Origin: Chara braunii | Taxonomy: Eukaryota; Streptophyta; Charophyceae; Charales; Characeae | NCBI GenBank assembly: GCA_003427395.1 | Contig: BFEA01000566.1 | Coordinates: forward strand, 542,475-576,866 | Direction: 5' to 3' | DNA length: 34,392 nt | Shown here: piece by piece, positions 19,901 through 28,705 of the stretch | Position numbering within the stretch: the first letter of the stretch is position 1 | Layout of the letters: every line of letters starts with the position of its first letter | Made by a program: the position numbers and the translations under genes | The notes under the pieces: model-generated | Told to the model about the DNA's origin: nothing | The model's input: the letters and a program-made list of their open reading frames with translations, nothing else | Databases searched by the model: none

Positions 19901-22900
19901 GTAAGTAATTCGAAGCTGTGGGAGGGGAAAATACCAAAAAAAAAAAAAAAAAAAAAAGTGTTAAAGGATTTAAAGCGGGAAAATGGTAGCAGTTTTAATT
20001 CGAAAAAAAAATACAGCCCGGATATCAGCCCTACAAGCAAAGCAGGTGTGGGGCTTGGATCCGTGTAGCATGGTGAGCAACCAAAGAGTACTTCGCGTAC
20101 GCCATGCTTAACACGGATCCAAGCCCCACAAGCAAAGCGGGGGTAAGGTCCCACTTGCACGGATTAAGAGATTCTGGCCGTAGATGTTTGCTATCTACGA
20201 TCAGTGTCGCTTAATTCGTGTAAGTGGGACCTAACCCCAGGTTTGGGGCTTGGATCCGTGAATAGAAGAAACGGTTGTGAGCCCGAGAACGTCCACGGTC
20301 GAGTACTTCGCTTACGCCTGGGGCTTTGTGGCAGATGTAGGCGGAGGACAGTCCTACGGTAGGTGCCGATGCCTGAGTGTAGGAGGTAATAGGAAGCTAA
20401 AGAGAAGGTATTCTGGAGCTACGGACTACCTTCTTCCCCCGAATACAACGTACGGTCATTATAGCTGTATCTAGACTGAACGATGTCTCAAATACATCTA
20501 TAATGACCGTACGTTGTATTCGGGGGAAGAAGGTAGTACTTACAGAGGGTAAGGCCGTACCAGCCACTTATAGCGGATGGTGGAAGGCAGGGCTTGGGTG
20601 GTTTGCCTCCTTGATGAGACGAGGAGCGCAGCTCCTCGTGGAGACGCGTAAAGGATGATGATGCGCAAACTTGAGCAAGTGTTTACTCGTTGTTTCTGAT
20701 GAAGTTAGTTCTGCGTGTATGAGAGCAACTTGGCCATTGCTTGTGACTTCTGTCTCGCCGATGGATGGGATGGATGTATCGATAGATGAATGGATGTATT
20801 GATAGATGGATGGATGTAAGGATGGACAACGTAGTTCTTTAAAAGATCTTTCGATCAACGTCCTCCCTAATACTATGGCGGCCTGTCTGAGTGGGCGGTG
20901 CCTTTATGTGGGAATCATCATCTGGGATTTTGTCTTTTATGTTTTTTGTCCCAGTACGAACGGTTTATAAATGGGGATACCAACGTCTTGACGCCTAACA
21001 AGGCCATCTGCTGTATATAGATATGTAAGCTGGGATTCCTTCTTTTTGCAGACAAGAGTTTTGTCCTGGGTGGTCTTGTCCCCTCGTTTGGCCTGTGAAG
21101 GAGGGCCGGTGCTTGCATGTGGGACTTGTCATCTAGGATCGGTTTTTGGTGCTGTTGCTTGCTTGTTGCCCCCTGTTTTGTTGTATTTGGCTGTTCCCTT
21201 CCCTTCCTCTTTTTCTTTGCCTCTTTGCCCTTTGGCTGTGTGCAAGTGGGTCGATATGACACAGGGGGGTGGGGGCAGCCGCCGCTCAACCTACATCCAC
21301 GTGGGCGGCCTTGTACGCAAGAGACTCTGAAGAGGGGGAGTTGTAAGAAAATAGATAAAATAAACGAATTATTTTTTTGTTGTTTTCTTCTGTTTTTTTT
21401 CGCCTTTCCCTTGTCTTTTTCGCTCTCGCGCTCTGATATTCATGTATATATATATCTTATGTGATGATATATATCTTCATCATGTGACAATATATGTATC
21501 TTCGAACCTTATGTATATAGGTAGATGTATAAATATATACGTCTTTATGTTGTCCGTTTCCATGCCGTGATTCAAGTGAAAGGTTGTGGGGGAATGGCGC
21601 GGTATGAAAAATCAGTCCTGTATCTGTATCAGGGGCAGTGTTAATCGGAGTACTTGGGCCGTGAGATGGGAGCATATGCAGATGCTGAGTGGTCTTCTCT
21701 TCTCCCCCCGCGGAAACCCTATTTACGGCTCCATCTCATCATTCATTCCTTTTCTTCCGTCATTCATTTCTGGTCTTCCGTGGTGCTGCCGTACTTTGAC
21801 AAAAAATGCAGACCTGCGTTAGGAACCAGACGAATGAAAAATGCCGCCTGAGTTACGCGCTGTGGCCTCGGTCCGTTCGACGATGACATCTCTTCGAGGC
21901 AGGCGCACTTTTTTCTTCTTTTTGTAAAGGAAAAAGAGTGTGAATCGCCGTTGGGTTGTTTTCTGAATATCATATGAACTACGTATTTTTTTATTTTTTA
22001 TTTTTTTAAACTACGTAAAATTTGGTAGGTACCGTGCTGCCATTGTCCTCCTGTTCCCTATTTTTTCTTGGGGAATGATGATCTTTTGCGATGAATCGTG
22101 AGTATGAGGCGCCTCGGGGTACGAAAACAAATTGTGACTTTTATAGGAACTTGATTGATTGATTGATAGATAGATGTCGGTGTGCATATCATATCATTCG
22201 TTTCAACTTTGTATGCTTCCTTTTTTTTTTTTTTGAAGTTTTTCAAAAGTTTACGTTGAAAAAGGGGCTGCGTAAAAAAAAAGAAAAAAGAAAAAAAAGA
22301 AAAAAGAAAAAGAAAAAGGGCCTGCGTGACTGGCATTTTGCTTTGTCTAGCAGGCTTTGAATGAACTCTTGGTTGGTTAAGTACTATAGTCGCTAACAGT
22401 CGGATGCATGCGCGGTGCAGCCGCAGTCGGGTGGCTCTTGATCTCTTCTCCGTTGTGAGGGGGTATAATGTACATAGTAGTATACGCAGACAGGCGCGAA
22501 AGGATCTCTGGCACATGTCTATACTTCTTTTTCTTTCTGACATTTCGAGGCACAAGATTCGTTTGCGTTGCGTTGCTACGCGTCGAGTGAGTCGTCACGT
22601 CACGACTACCTTCTTCCCCCGAATACAACGTACGGTCATTATAGCTAGCTGTATTTGAGACATCTTTCAGTCTAGATACAGCCATAATGTCCGTACGTTG
22701 TACTCGGGGGAAGAAGGTAGGTAGGTAGCTTTTTTATTCCGGTCGGTGCAAACGCGATGAGAAGTTGGCATCGTTGTTACGACGTTCTTTTTCACCGACG
22801 GCAAGGTCGGCGGTTACGTTGCTCTTTCCTGGACAATACCAACTCAACTCATCATGGGCGCAGGCATGACGACCGACCGGTCGTTGTCCTGTTTCTATGA

Positions 22901-25900
22901 AGATCGGCCGGTCGATGATCACATCTCGCCGCCGCCGGGTGAAGTCCTATCGAGAATCACCGGTGCGGGAGACTCTTTTGCTGCAAACACGAGTCAGGGG
23001 TTCGTCAGAGACCGACCTCCCAAAACAGGAATGAAATGAAGGGATCGACCTCCCAAAACAGGAATGAAATGAAGGGATCGAACGTCAGGGCAATCGATAC
23101 GGCTTCGTGTGAAGCCTGCGGTGCGAGTTAACCGACGAAGAATTTACTGTAGTAACTGGGTCGTTGTTGGCCGGATATCGCTGTCCTTCTCCTTTTTAGG
23201 GGAAAAATCAATCACCACCAGCCGCGGCCAGATTCGAGTGAAGGCAAGGCAGGCTTTTGGGTGAGGAAAAGGGGATGGATGCGGCAGCAGCTTCTTCTGG
23301 AGCGTTGGAAAAGCAGAGCTACCGTCTTCNCCCCGAGAACACAACGCATCCTCGTTTTGGCCGGATCTGGCCGGAAATATAGCTTGTATTCGTTCATTTT
23401 AGGGTGCGTTATGTTCGGGGGAAGACGGTAGAGTGACGGCAAGGCAGGCTTTTGGGTGAGAAAAAGGGGATGGATGCGGCAGCAGCTTCTTCTGGAGCGT
23501 TGGAAAAGCAGAGCTACCGTCTTCCCCCCGAGAACACAACGCATCCTCGTTTTGGCCGGATCTGGCCGGAAATATAGCTTGTATTCGTTCATTTTAGGGT
23601 GCGTTATGTTCGGGGGAAGACGGTAGAGTGACGGCAAGGCAGGCTTTTGGGTCGTGGAAATGGAATATAGCGGGGTAATTCTGATATGATGAGACTAAGG
23701 GTTGGACACAGAAAAAGCGAGCGCACAGCATGCCCGCTGTCTAGGGATCTTCTGCTTTTGTGGTCGATGACCCTTGACTGGTTTACATGTTCAGCGGCTA
23801 CCTTCTTCCCCCGAATACAACGTACGGTCATTATAGCTGTATTTGAGACATCTTTCAGTCTAGATACAGCCATAATGTCCGTACGTTGTATTCGGGGGAA
23901 GAAGGTAGCTACTTGATGGATGGATGAATGGATGAATGGATGTTCCCATTGTTGTTAATTTCTTTGGTAGGGTGAGTGCTCTGGTCGCCGTGACGCCTAT
24001 ATTCGGGAGGTTGTGCACGGGCTTCTCGCTGTTGATGCCATTGCGCGGGCCGCGTGCGCTTCTTCTCGACGCACTCTCGATCGGCGTCTTGTACTGGTAA
24101 CAAGTACTGATTGATTGACCATGTTCCAATCATGTGTGGCTTTTCTGTTTCTGGGTGTGTATGTGGGAACGAGTGAGTATTTGTGCGTTTGCTGCCTGTG
24201 TGTGGTTGTGCATTCTTTGTCGCTGTCTAACACACTGAGAGGTATCCGTTTGTTTGTCTCTCGCGCAGGGTCCTGAAATCAGAACAGGCAAACTGAAAGA
24301 GGGCAAGCCAGTTCAGCTCATGCAAGGGAAGGAGATCGTAATCTCGACGGACTACAGTCTGGAGGGCGATGGCGACACCATCACCATGAGCTACAAGCGG
24401 CTGCCTGTGGACGTAAAGCCAGGGAACACTATTCTCTGCGCAGATGGCACCATCACTCTGACGGTGCTGGAATGCAGTCCCACACAGGGAACGGTGAGGT
24501 GCAGGTGTGAAAACAGTGCCATGCTCGGCGAGCGAAAGAATGTCAACCTCCCTGGAGTCATCGTCGAGCTTCCCACCATCACCGAAAAAGACAAGGAGGA
24601 CATCCTTGGTTGGGGTGTCCCGAATTCGATCGATTTCATTGCGGCATCCTTCGTCCGCAAGGGGCAGGATGTCATCAACATCAGAAGGATCCTTGGACCT
24701 CATGCAAAAACTACGAAGATTATCTCGAAGGTAATAATGTCAGTCCATCTTATTAACCCTTCTTCACCCATCTGTAGTGGCGGTTCTGAATCTCTGGCCA
24801 TTGATTTGACATCCATCCATTCCCTTTCTGCAAGGGTGTCTGTGTGTGTGCGCATGTAATAAGCTGTTTTCTTCTTCCAATTGCTGCCTCTCCTTGACTT
24901 GTCTGTCTTTGTGCGTTTGGATTCTTCTTGCAATGACCAACCATTCATCTCTTCGGGTTCGATATCCGTCTCGCAAGTCTGCATGGAGATGGCCCCCCCT
25001 CCGACCTACCCTGCAAGACAAACCCCTGATCGCCCAAATGATATGCTTGTAGCAGCCAAACACTCGCTCCAAGGGGGTTAGTACCCTCCTCCTAGAAAAG
25101 ACCCGTCGGTTCGATAAAGTTTATTTTCAATATATGTATGCGCCGAAAAGAGTCTTAACGTTTGTGAGACGGCAAGGTCAGTGAAGTGAATCCTCGTGAA
25201 TGCATGGCAGTAACCCAGTAGGCTCTGAAAGTAGGGAACTGTGTGTGGGTGCTGCTGTCTGCGACTTGTTCAGGCAGGCAGCAGCCAGTTCATGCTATAT
25301 GCCAATGTCGCACTCTGTGAATTACTCAAAATATATATATGTGCTTGCTTGCGTCACTGTGCTCTTCTTAGGACGAATGGTCTACGTGCGGAATTCATTC
25401 AGCTCCTCCTTTCTACTTCTAGCCTAGTGGATTGGATATTATGGCTTCTTTCATGAATGAAATTCTCTTTTGGCTGTTGTCTCGTGTGCCCAACGTTGCC
25501 TGGCCTGCTTATGTTTCATGACAATTGCTTTCCTTTGCCCCCCCTCTTGTTTTTTTTTAATGTTTTTTTTTATTGTTTGTCCGTCCAGATCGAGAACCAG
25601 GAGGGGCTTGTGAACTTCGATGACATTCTGAGGGAGACCGATGGAGTGATGGTTGCCAGAGGGGACCTGGGAATGGAGATCCCCACTGAGAAGATCTTCC
25701 TTGCGCAGAAGATGATGATCATGAAGTGCAACTCCGCTGGAAAGCCTGTCATAACGGCGACACAAATGTTGGAGTCGATGATAAAGTCTCCTCGCCCTAC
25801 TCGTGCAGAAGCCACCGATGTGGCCAATGCGGTTTTGGACGGAACCGATGCCGTCATGCTGAGTGGGGAAACGGCCGCGGGAGCCTATCCTGAGGAGGCG

Positions 25901-26401
25901 GTGAAGGTGATGTCGCGAATTTGCCGGGAGGCGGAAGCCTCGCTCGATTACCATGCAATCTTCAAGGCCATCATCAAGGAGACTCCCCTGCCAATGAGCC
26001 CGCTGGAGAGTCTGGCCTCGTCCGCGGTGAGAACTGCCAACAAAGTCAGGGCCTCGCTCATCGTTGTGCTGACGAGAGGAGGCAGTACTGCAAAGCTTGT
26101 GGCAAAGTACAGGCCGTCCATCCCGATTCTCTCGGTTGCTGTGCCTGTTCTTACCACCGACAACCTGTCTTGGTCCATCAGCGAGGAGGCGCCTGCGCGG
26201 CAGAGCTTGATCTGCCGAGGTCTCATTCCCCTTCTCGCAGAGGGAGCAGCAAGAGCGACCGACACCGATACAACGGACGAGATCCTGAACGCAGCGCTGC
26301 AGTGGTCAAAGAACAGAGGACTCATCAAGCCAGGAGACTGCATCGTGGCTCTCCACAGGATTGGTGTCGCTGCGGTGATCAAAATCGTTGACATCAAGTG
26401 A
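16593..26401 (+). CDS. Pyruvate kinase, cytosolic plant type (3 exons)
   Basis: Converts phosphoenolpyruvate and ADP to pyruvate and ATP, the last step of glycolysis, in the cytosol. Coding exons are 16593-16844, 24269-24730 and 25589-26401, joining to 508 codons plus TGA, the usual length for plant cytosolic forms (about 510). All junctions are GT-AG and phase 0: AAG|GTATGC...GCAG|GG and AAG|GTAATA...CCAG|AT. Visible landmarks are RFNFSHG (residues 48-54, substrate and potassium binding), LDTK|GPEIRTG (81-91, entry to the B domain), IISK|IENQEG (235-244, active-site Lys238 and metal-binding Glu240), ARGDLG (261-266), TATQM (295-299) and a C-terminal domain ending in IVDIK. No key residue is missing. 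The ATG at 16593 gives a family-like N-terminus (MATLDVDSILG) with no transit peptide. The gene looks intact. Confidence 0.97.
16890..16976 (+). repeat. TG microsatellite
   Basis: About 40 TG dinucleotides, starting with a few TGCG variants, lie 45 bp inside intron 1. Alternating TG of this length can adopt Z-DNA and is highly mutable. Open frames reading VCVCV or HTHTH through it are artefacts. Confidence 0.95.
18278..18388. mobile_element. Hairpin MITE copy 1 (subfamily CTACCGTC)
   Basis: 111 bp beginning CTACCGTCTTCCCCCGAACA and ending with GGGGAAAGACGGTAG, its near reverse complement. ACAACGCACCC in the left arm pairs with GGGTGCGTTATGT in the right. The whole element folds into one hairpin. 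No obvious target-site duplication. Confidence 0.85.
18579..18714. repeat. 34-bp minisatellite, four copies
   Basis: The unit begins TCAATCCTCTCTTTGTCTCC and ends CTCTCTCCTTGGCT; it starts at 18579, 18613, 18647 and 18681. A related phrase with the same downstream sequence is at 18454. It explains the ORFs rich in LCLPLSLASILSLSPS on both strands here. Confidence 0.9.
19126..19198. repeat. 25-bp minisatellite, three copies
   Basis: ATCTCCCTCCCGTGGGTGGG followed by TGGAG repeats at 19126, 19151 and 19176 almost without change, indicating recent tandem amplification. Confidence 0.9.
19364..19452 (-). rRNA. Plastid-type 16S rRNA 3'-end fragment (NUPT)
   Basis: Read on the minus strand this is the last 89 or so bases of a bacterial/plastid small-subunit rRNA. 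On the plus strand one sees AAGGAGGTGATCCAGCCGCA (complement of the 3' end with its anti-Shine-Dalgarno sequence), CCTTCCAGTACGG, TTACGACTTCGCTCCAGTCG and CTAGCCCTGCCTTCGGCATC. The GGATCACCTCCTT 3' end matches plastid and cyanobacterial rRNA and differs from plant mitochondrial and cytosolic rRNA. Homology stops abruptly after CCCCCTC at 19452, so only a fragment is present. Lying inside a nuclear intron, it is best read as a plastid DNA insertion, non-functional. Confidence 0.85.
20048..20129. repeat. Foldback element with 19-bp perfect arms
   Basis: GTGGGGCTTGGATCCGTGT (20048-20066) is inverted exactly at 20111-20129. Inside, AGCATGG (20067-20073) pairs with CCATGCT (20102-20108). The 11-bp word ACAAGCAAAGC occurs directly on both sides (20033-20043 and 20128-20138), which could be a target duplication. 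The phrase GGGGCTTGGATCCGTG appears a third time near 20244. Confidence 0.85.
20140..20238. repeat. Foldback element with 29-bp imperfect arms
   Basis: Starting GGGGTAAGGTCCCACTTGCA at 20140 and ending TAAGTGGGACCTAACCCC at 20238, the arms pair along 29 positions with about three mismatches. An inner stem CGTAGAT/ATCTACG makes the element a nearly full-length hairpin. It directly abuts the foldback at 20048-20129. Confidence 0.8.
20426..20536. mobile_element. Hairpin MITE copy 2 (subfamily CTACCTTC)
   Basis: 111 bp beginning CTACCTTCTTCCCCCGAATA, with TACGGTCATTATAG in the left arm and CTATAATGACCGTA in the right, ending GGGGGAAGAAGGTAG. The arms pair almost perfectly over about 50 bp each. 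The central part is in opposite orientation to copies 3 and 6, consistent with a hairpin loop that can flip. Confidence 0.9.
21240..21342 (+). repeat. Dispersed repeat, copy 1 (second copy at 33541)
   Basis: Shares with 33541-33648 the blocks GTGCAAGTGGG, GCCGCTYAACC, a CAACGTGGGC/CCACGTGGGC block, GCCTTGT, and a purine-rich AGAGGRGG segment followed by TTGT. The end, AAGAGGGGGAGTTGTAAG, looks like a polypurine tract followed by an LTR-like start, so it may be the 3' internal end of an LTR retroelement. This is tentative. Confidence 0.5.
22606..22720. mobile_element. Hairpin MITE copy 3 (subfamily CTACCTTC)
   Basis: 115 bp; same ends and arms as copies 2 and 6, with a 4-bp duplication (GCTAGCTG for GCTG) near the centre of the left arm. 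It is followed by extra GTAG repeats (GGTAGGTAGGTAGC), which extend the terminal motif. Confidence 0.9.
23013..23078. repeat. 33-bp perfect tandem duplication
   Basis: CGACCTCCCAAAACAGGAAT followed by GAAATGAAGGGAT occurs at 23013 and again at 23046 without change, implying a recent duplication. Confidence 0.9.
23319..23431. mobile_element. Hairpin MITE copy 4 (subfamily CTACCGTC)
   Basis: 113 bp, beginning CTACCGTCTTCNCCCCGAGA and ending TTCGGGGGAAGACGGTAG. GGCCGGATCTGGCCGG in the centre is an additional small palindrome. It is part of the 195-bp tandem duplication, so its copy number reflects that event and not a separate insertion. Confidence 0.85.
23514..23626. mobile_element. Hairpin MITE copy 5 (subfamily CTACCGTC)
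   Basis: 113 bp, identical to copy 4 apart from the ambiguous base; it is the MITE of the second 195-bp unit. Confidence 0.85.
23798..23908. mobile_element. Hairpin MITE copy 6 (subfamily CTACCTTC)
   Basis: 111 bp, almost identical to copy 3 without its 4-bp duplication. Left arm CTACCTTCTTCCCCCGAATA then CAACGTACGGTCATTATAG; right arm ends GGGGGAAGAAGGTAG. It lies 360 bp before exon 2 of pyruvate kinase. Confidence 0.9.
24731..25588 (+). other. Intron 2 of pyruvate kinase (858 bp)
   Basis: Starts GTAATA after codon 238 and ends in a T-rich tract and TCCGTCCAG. It splits the active-site signature between Lys238 and Ile239-Glu240. No element or gene is recognised inside. Confidence 0.9.
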
Positions 26402-27035
26402 GCTGCATCTTCAACGAAACGGGTGCAGTGAAACGTCGACCAGAACTATCCAGCCGTGCTGTTGCACATATGCCACGAGAGGATTTGGAGCGAGGGACGA
26501 TGCTGTTCATGGTTCAGGTCTGCGATTGCGATTGCGGTGAGTCGTCCTGTGATGGTGTGAATTGGTGCTGCGGACAATATCCTCACGGCGATGTGGCGTC
26601 TACTTCATGGGAGTAGCCTCTATGTTCGGTATGTGTTGGCCTTGTTTGCACTGGTATTGACGGTCCGGAAGTGCAGTGGGTTGCAGTGGGAGTAATTGTG
26701 GTTCTGGAGATCATCAATCTTTCACATGAACTGCATGTGCAGTGCAGCGGCAGCTGCGTCAATTGCTCGATAAATTTTCTGCACCCATGACGGCTGAGAT
26801 GATGCCGAATGTGCTGCGCATGGTGAAACAGATGTGCATCGGAGATGTGAATTTCGTGGCTCCGTGGTGACATGCAGAGATGGGCGATAGTCGTTTCCAT
26901 CAGTCAACGTGAAGCTGGAGGAAATTGCTTCGATTTCAAGATGCGACGCTTGTGCTTATTAAGTGAAAAGCTCAAGCTTGTCTGAAGGAATGTATTATGT
27001 GGCACATTTCATTATTAGTACGGTCTTAGAGCACC
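26402..27035 (+). other. Pyruvate kinase 3' flank, probable 3' UTR
   Basis: Non-coding sequence following the TGA. I cannot place a polyadenylation site: no AATAAA is evident close behind the stop. Open frames here are short and overlapping. Confidence 0.5.
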
Positions 27036-27095
27036 ACTATACCCAATGGCGTCTCTTCAAATCGCCCTTGTGTTCAAGGAAGGGTTTGAGTGGCA
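27036..27095 (+). repeat. Duplicated 60-bp block, copy 1
   Basis: CCACTATACCCAATGGCGTC, then TCTTCAAATCGCCC and TTCAAGGAAGGGTTTGAGTG aligns with 27928-27987, roughly three quarters identical. See the findings for its meaning. The intervening 830 bp are CT-rich repeats and unrelated sequence. Confidence 0.55.
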
Positions 27096-27117
27096 GTCCG
27101 CTCCCTCTCTCACTACT

Positions 27118-27138
27118 CTGCCATTCTCTCTCTCTCTT

Positions 27139-27171
<33 letters not shown>

Positions 27172-27259
27172 TCTCCTTCTCTCTCTGCCGCTCGTCAAAT
27201 GGACAACCCTCCGTCTGTCTCCCTCTCTCTCTTTGCCGGCCGGCCAGTCGGTCCATCCA

Positions 27260-27310
<51 letters not shown>
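27118..27310. repeat. CT microsatellites
   Basis: Interrupted CT runs at about 27124-27182 and a purer run at about 27262-27306, followed by CATCCACC-type minisatellite at 27340-27390. The Ser/Leu-rich open frames across this interval are products of the repeat. Confidence 0.9.
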
Positions 27311-27313
<3 letters not shown>

Positions 27314-27927
27314 ACTCTCTCTGCATATCAATCTATTCATCCACCCCCCCATCCATCCACCCACCCACGCATCCATCCCACCCACCATGCGTCCATCTAC
27401 TCGTCTATCTATCTATGTATTATCTATACATGTATTGGATCTATACATGTATTGGATTGGCTGGCCTTGCGCTGCCCAGGCCGCGCGCCGGACAGTTCCT
27501 TCAGTATTTGTACATCACCTTTGTTTCCAGTTCTTCGCAAAAAAATGGAACCTCATTGTCGAGGATTTGCTGTTATTCCGTCATGTGGAAATGAGACAAC
27601 AATCATGGATTCGAAAATTCCTACCGCTCGCTTTGTCTTGCCATCTTCATTTTGTGATCTTCTTCCCCTCTTGCAGTCATGGCTCCTTATTTTTCGGTTC
27701 AGGGTTTTCCCTTTATGCTCAAATGCATATCAAATAACTTTCTTCAAGCAGCCCAACACTGCCTTTGCACGTCACTTCCACTTTGTTGTTTCCCTCTTTT
27801 GTTTTCCGGTCTGGCACCCACCCTTCCTCTCTCTCTCTCTCCCAGTCATGGCAGCATCCACCATATTCCTTTCTGACGAAGGCAGAGCTTGTGCTGGCCC
27901 TTAATATCATTGCCTCGAACCCACCGC
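27311..27927. other. No supported gene
   Basis: Contains the CATCCACC minisatellite near 27345-27390 and a short duplication of ATCTATACATGTATTGGAT at about 27420-27455. Open frames are extensions from the CT tract. Nothing else is recognised. Confidence 0.45.
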
Positions 27928-27987
27928 TAATCCCGATGGACTCTTCAGATTGCCCGTGCGTACAAGGAGGGATTTGTGGTGCAGCCT
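27928..27987 (+). repeat. Duplicated 60-bp block, copy 2
   Basis: CCGCTAATCCCGATGGACTC, then TTCAGATTGCCCGTGCG and TACAAGGAGGGATTTGTGGT corresponds to 27036-27095. In one frame this copy reads TLQIARAYKEGFVVQPARQ before a TAG, which might be the end of an exon, but the frame is closed upstream by a TAA. Confidence 0.5.
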
Positions 27988-28120
27988 GCCAGACAGCCTG
28001 CAGGGGAGACTTAGGGTGACTTCACAACGACACAGTCACTGCTGACCTGCGCTGTTGGATGTTTTTTCCTTACATCAAGAGTCCGATGAGATGCAGATGT
28101 ATAGCCCGGCGGTCCGTGCC

Positions 28121-28517
28121 TGAGGTTCGGTGACCTCAGGGCCAGTGGAGAGCGACAGGTCCGGGGAAGGGTCAGCGACAGCGGTGTTTTTGAAGAGGAT
28201 GATTCGTGGGAGAGTGAAGGACGTTCATATGTGGCCGATTACGCGTGTTTGGTCTGTGTGAGATGATGACGTTTGTGAGTTTTTCCGTCATTTCCTATTT
28301 TCTTGAGAAGTGTGAGCTGAGGTTCGGCGACCTCAGGGCCAGTGGAGAGCGACAGGTCCGGGGAAGGGTCAGCGACATTGGTGTTTTTGAAGAGCACGGT
28401 TCGTGGGAGAGTGAAGGACGTTCATATGTGGCTGGTTACCGGTGTTTGTTCTGTGTGAGATTATTACATTTGGGAGTTTTTCCGTGATTCCCTATTTTCT
28501 TGAGAAGTGTGAGCTGC
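28121..28517. repeat. Two-copy tandem repeat, 197-bp period
   Basis: TGAGGTTCGGYGACCTCAGG begins both units (28121 and 28318), which stay alike through AGTGGAGAGCGACAGGTCCG and TTTTCTTGAGAAGTGTGAGC. The unit start GAGGT...ACCTC is a small hairpin. Confidence 0.9.
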
Positions 28518-28603
28518 TTTGTGGGAGTTCGTATGTTGCCTGTTGCACCCCTGTTTGTTCTGCGTGAGCATCTTCGGCAGGTTCTTATGGTCTCCTAGGG
28601 CAG

Positions 28604-28705
28604 GTTCATATGATTATGGGTCGCACAGTTTTTCCCTCATTCTGTGCTTTCTGCGTTCATATGATTATGGGTGGCACAGTTTTTCCCTCATTCTGTGCTT
28701 TCCGA
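28604..28705. repeat. Two-copy tandem repeat, 51-bp period
   Basis: GTTCATATGATTATGGGT, then GGCACAGTTTTTCCCTCATT with minor change, occurs at 28604 and 28655. No coding role is evident. Confidence 0.85.

Larger units (their letters stand above)
23238..23652. repeat. 195-bp tandem duplication containing a MITE
   Basis: The phrase GCAAGGCAGGCTTTTGGGT occurs at 23244, 23439 and 23634, exactly 195 bp apart. The first two full units each contain one CTACCGTC-type MITE; the third is only the first 19 bp or so. Units differ at very few positions. The N at 23330 lies in the first copy where the second has a C run, which suggests assembly uncertainty between near-identical copies. Confidence 0.9.
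16845..24268 (+). other. Intron 1 of pyruvate kinase (7,424 bp)
   Basis: Bounded by GTATGC at the 5' end and CTCGCGCAG at the 3' end; the flanking exons join as LDTK|GPEIRTG with no missing residues. It holds a TG microsatellite, CT tracts at 17145-17226, six related hairpin MITEs, two further foldbacks, three minisatellites, a plastid-type rRNA fragment and a 195-bp tandem duplication, listed separately. Between them I see no gene; open frames at 17854-18129, 18578-18934 and 22058-22555 follow pyrimidine or purine tracts. GATG/GATA minisatellites lie near 20757-20825, 22148-22176 and 23915-23942. Confidence 0.9.

Noticed and set aside
22058-22555. 165-codon minus-strand open frame in intron 1
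   Set aside because: Contains Phe/Ser and Lys runs from A/T homopolymers and no domain; it lies inside an intron whose exon junctions are exact.
26963-27904. Long plus-strand open frame (313 codons)
   Set aside because: It is driven by CT microsatellites and CATCC repeats encoding Ser/Leu/His/Pro; overlapping frames in all three phases are equally open.
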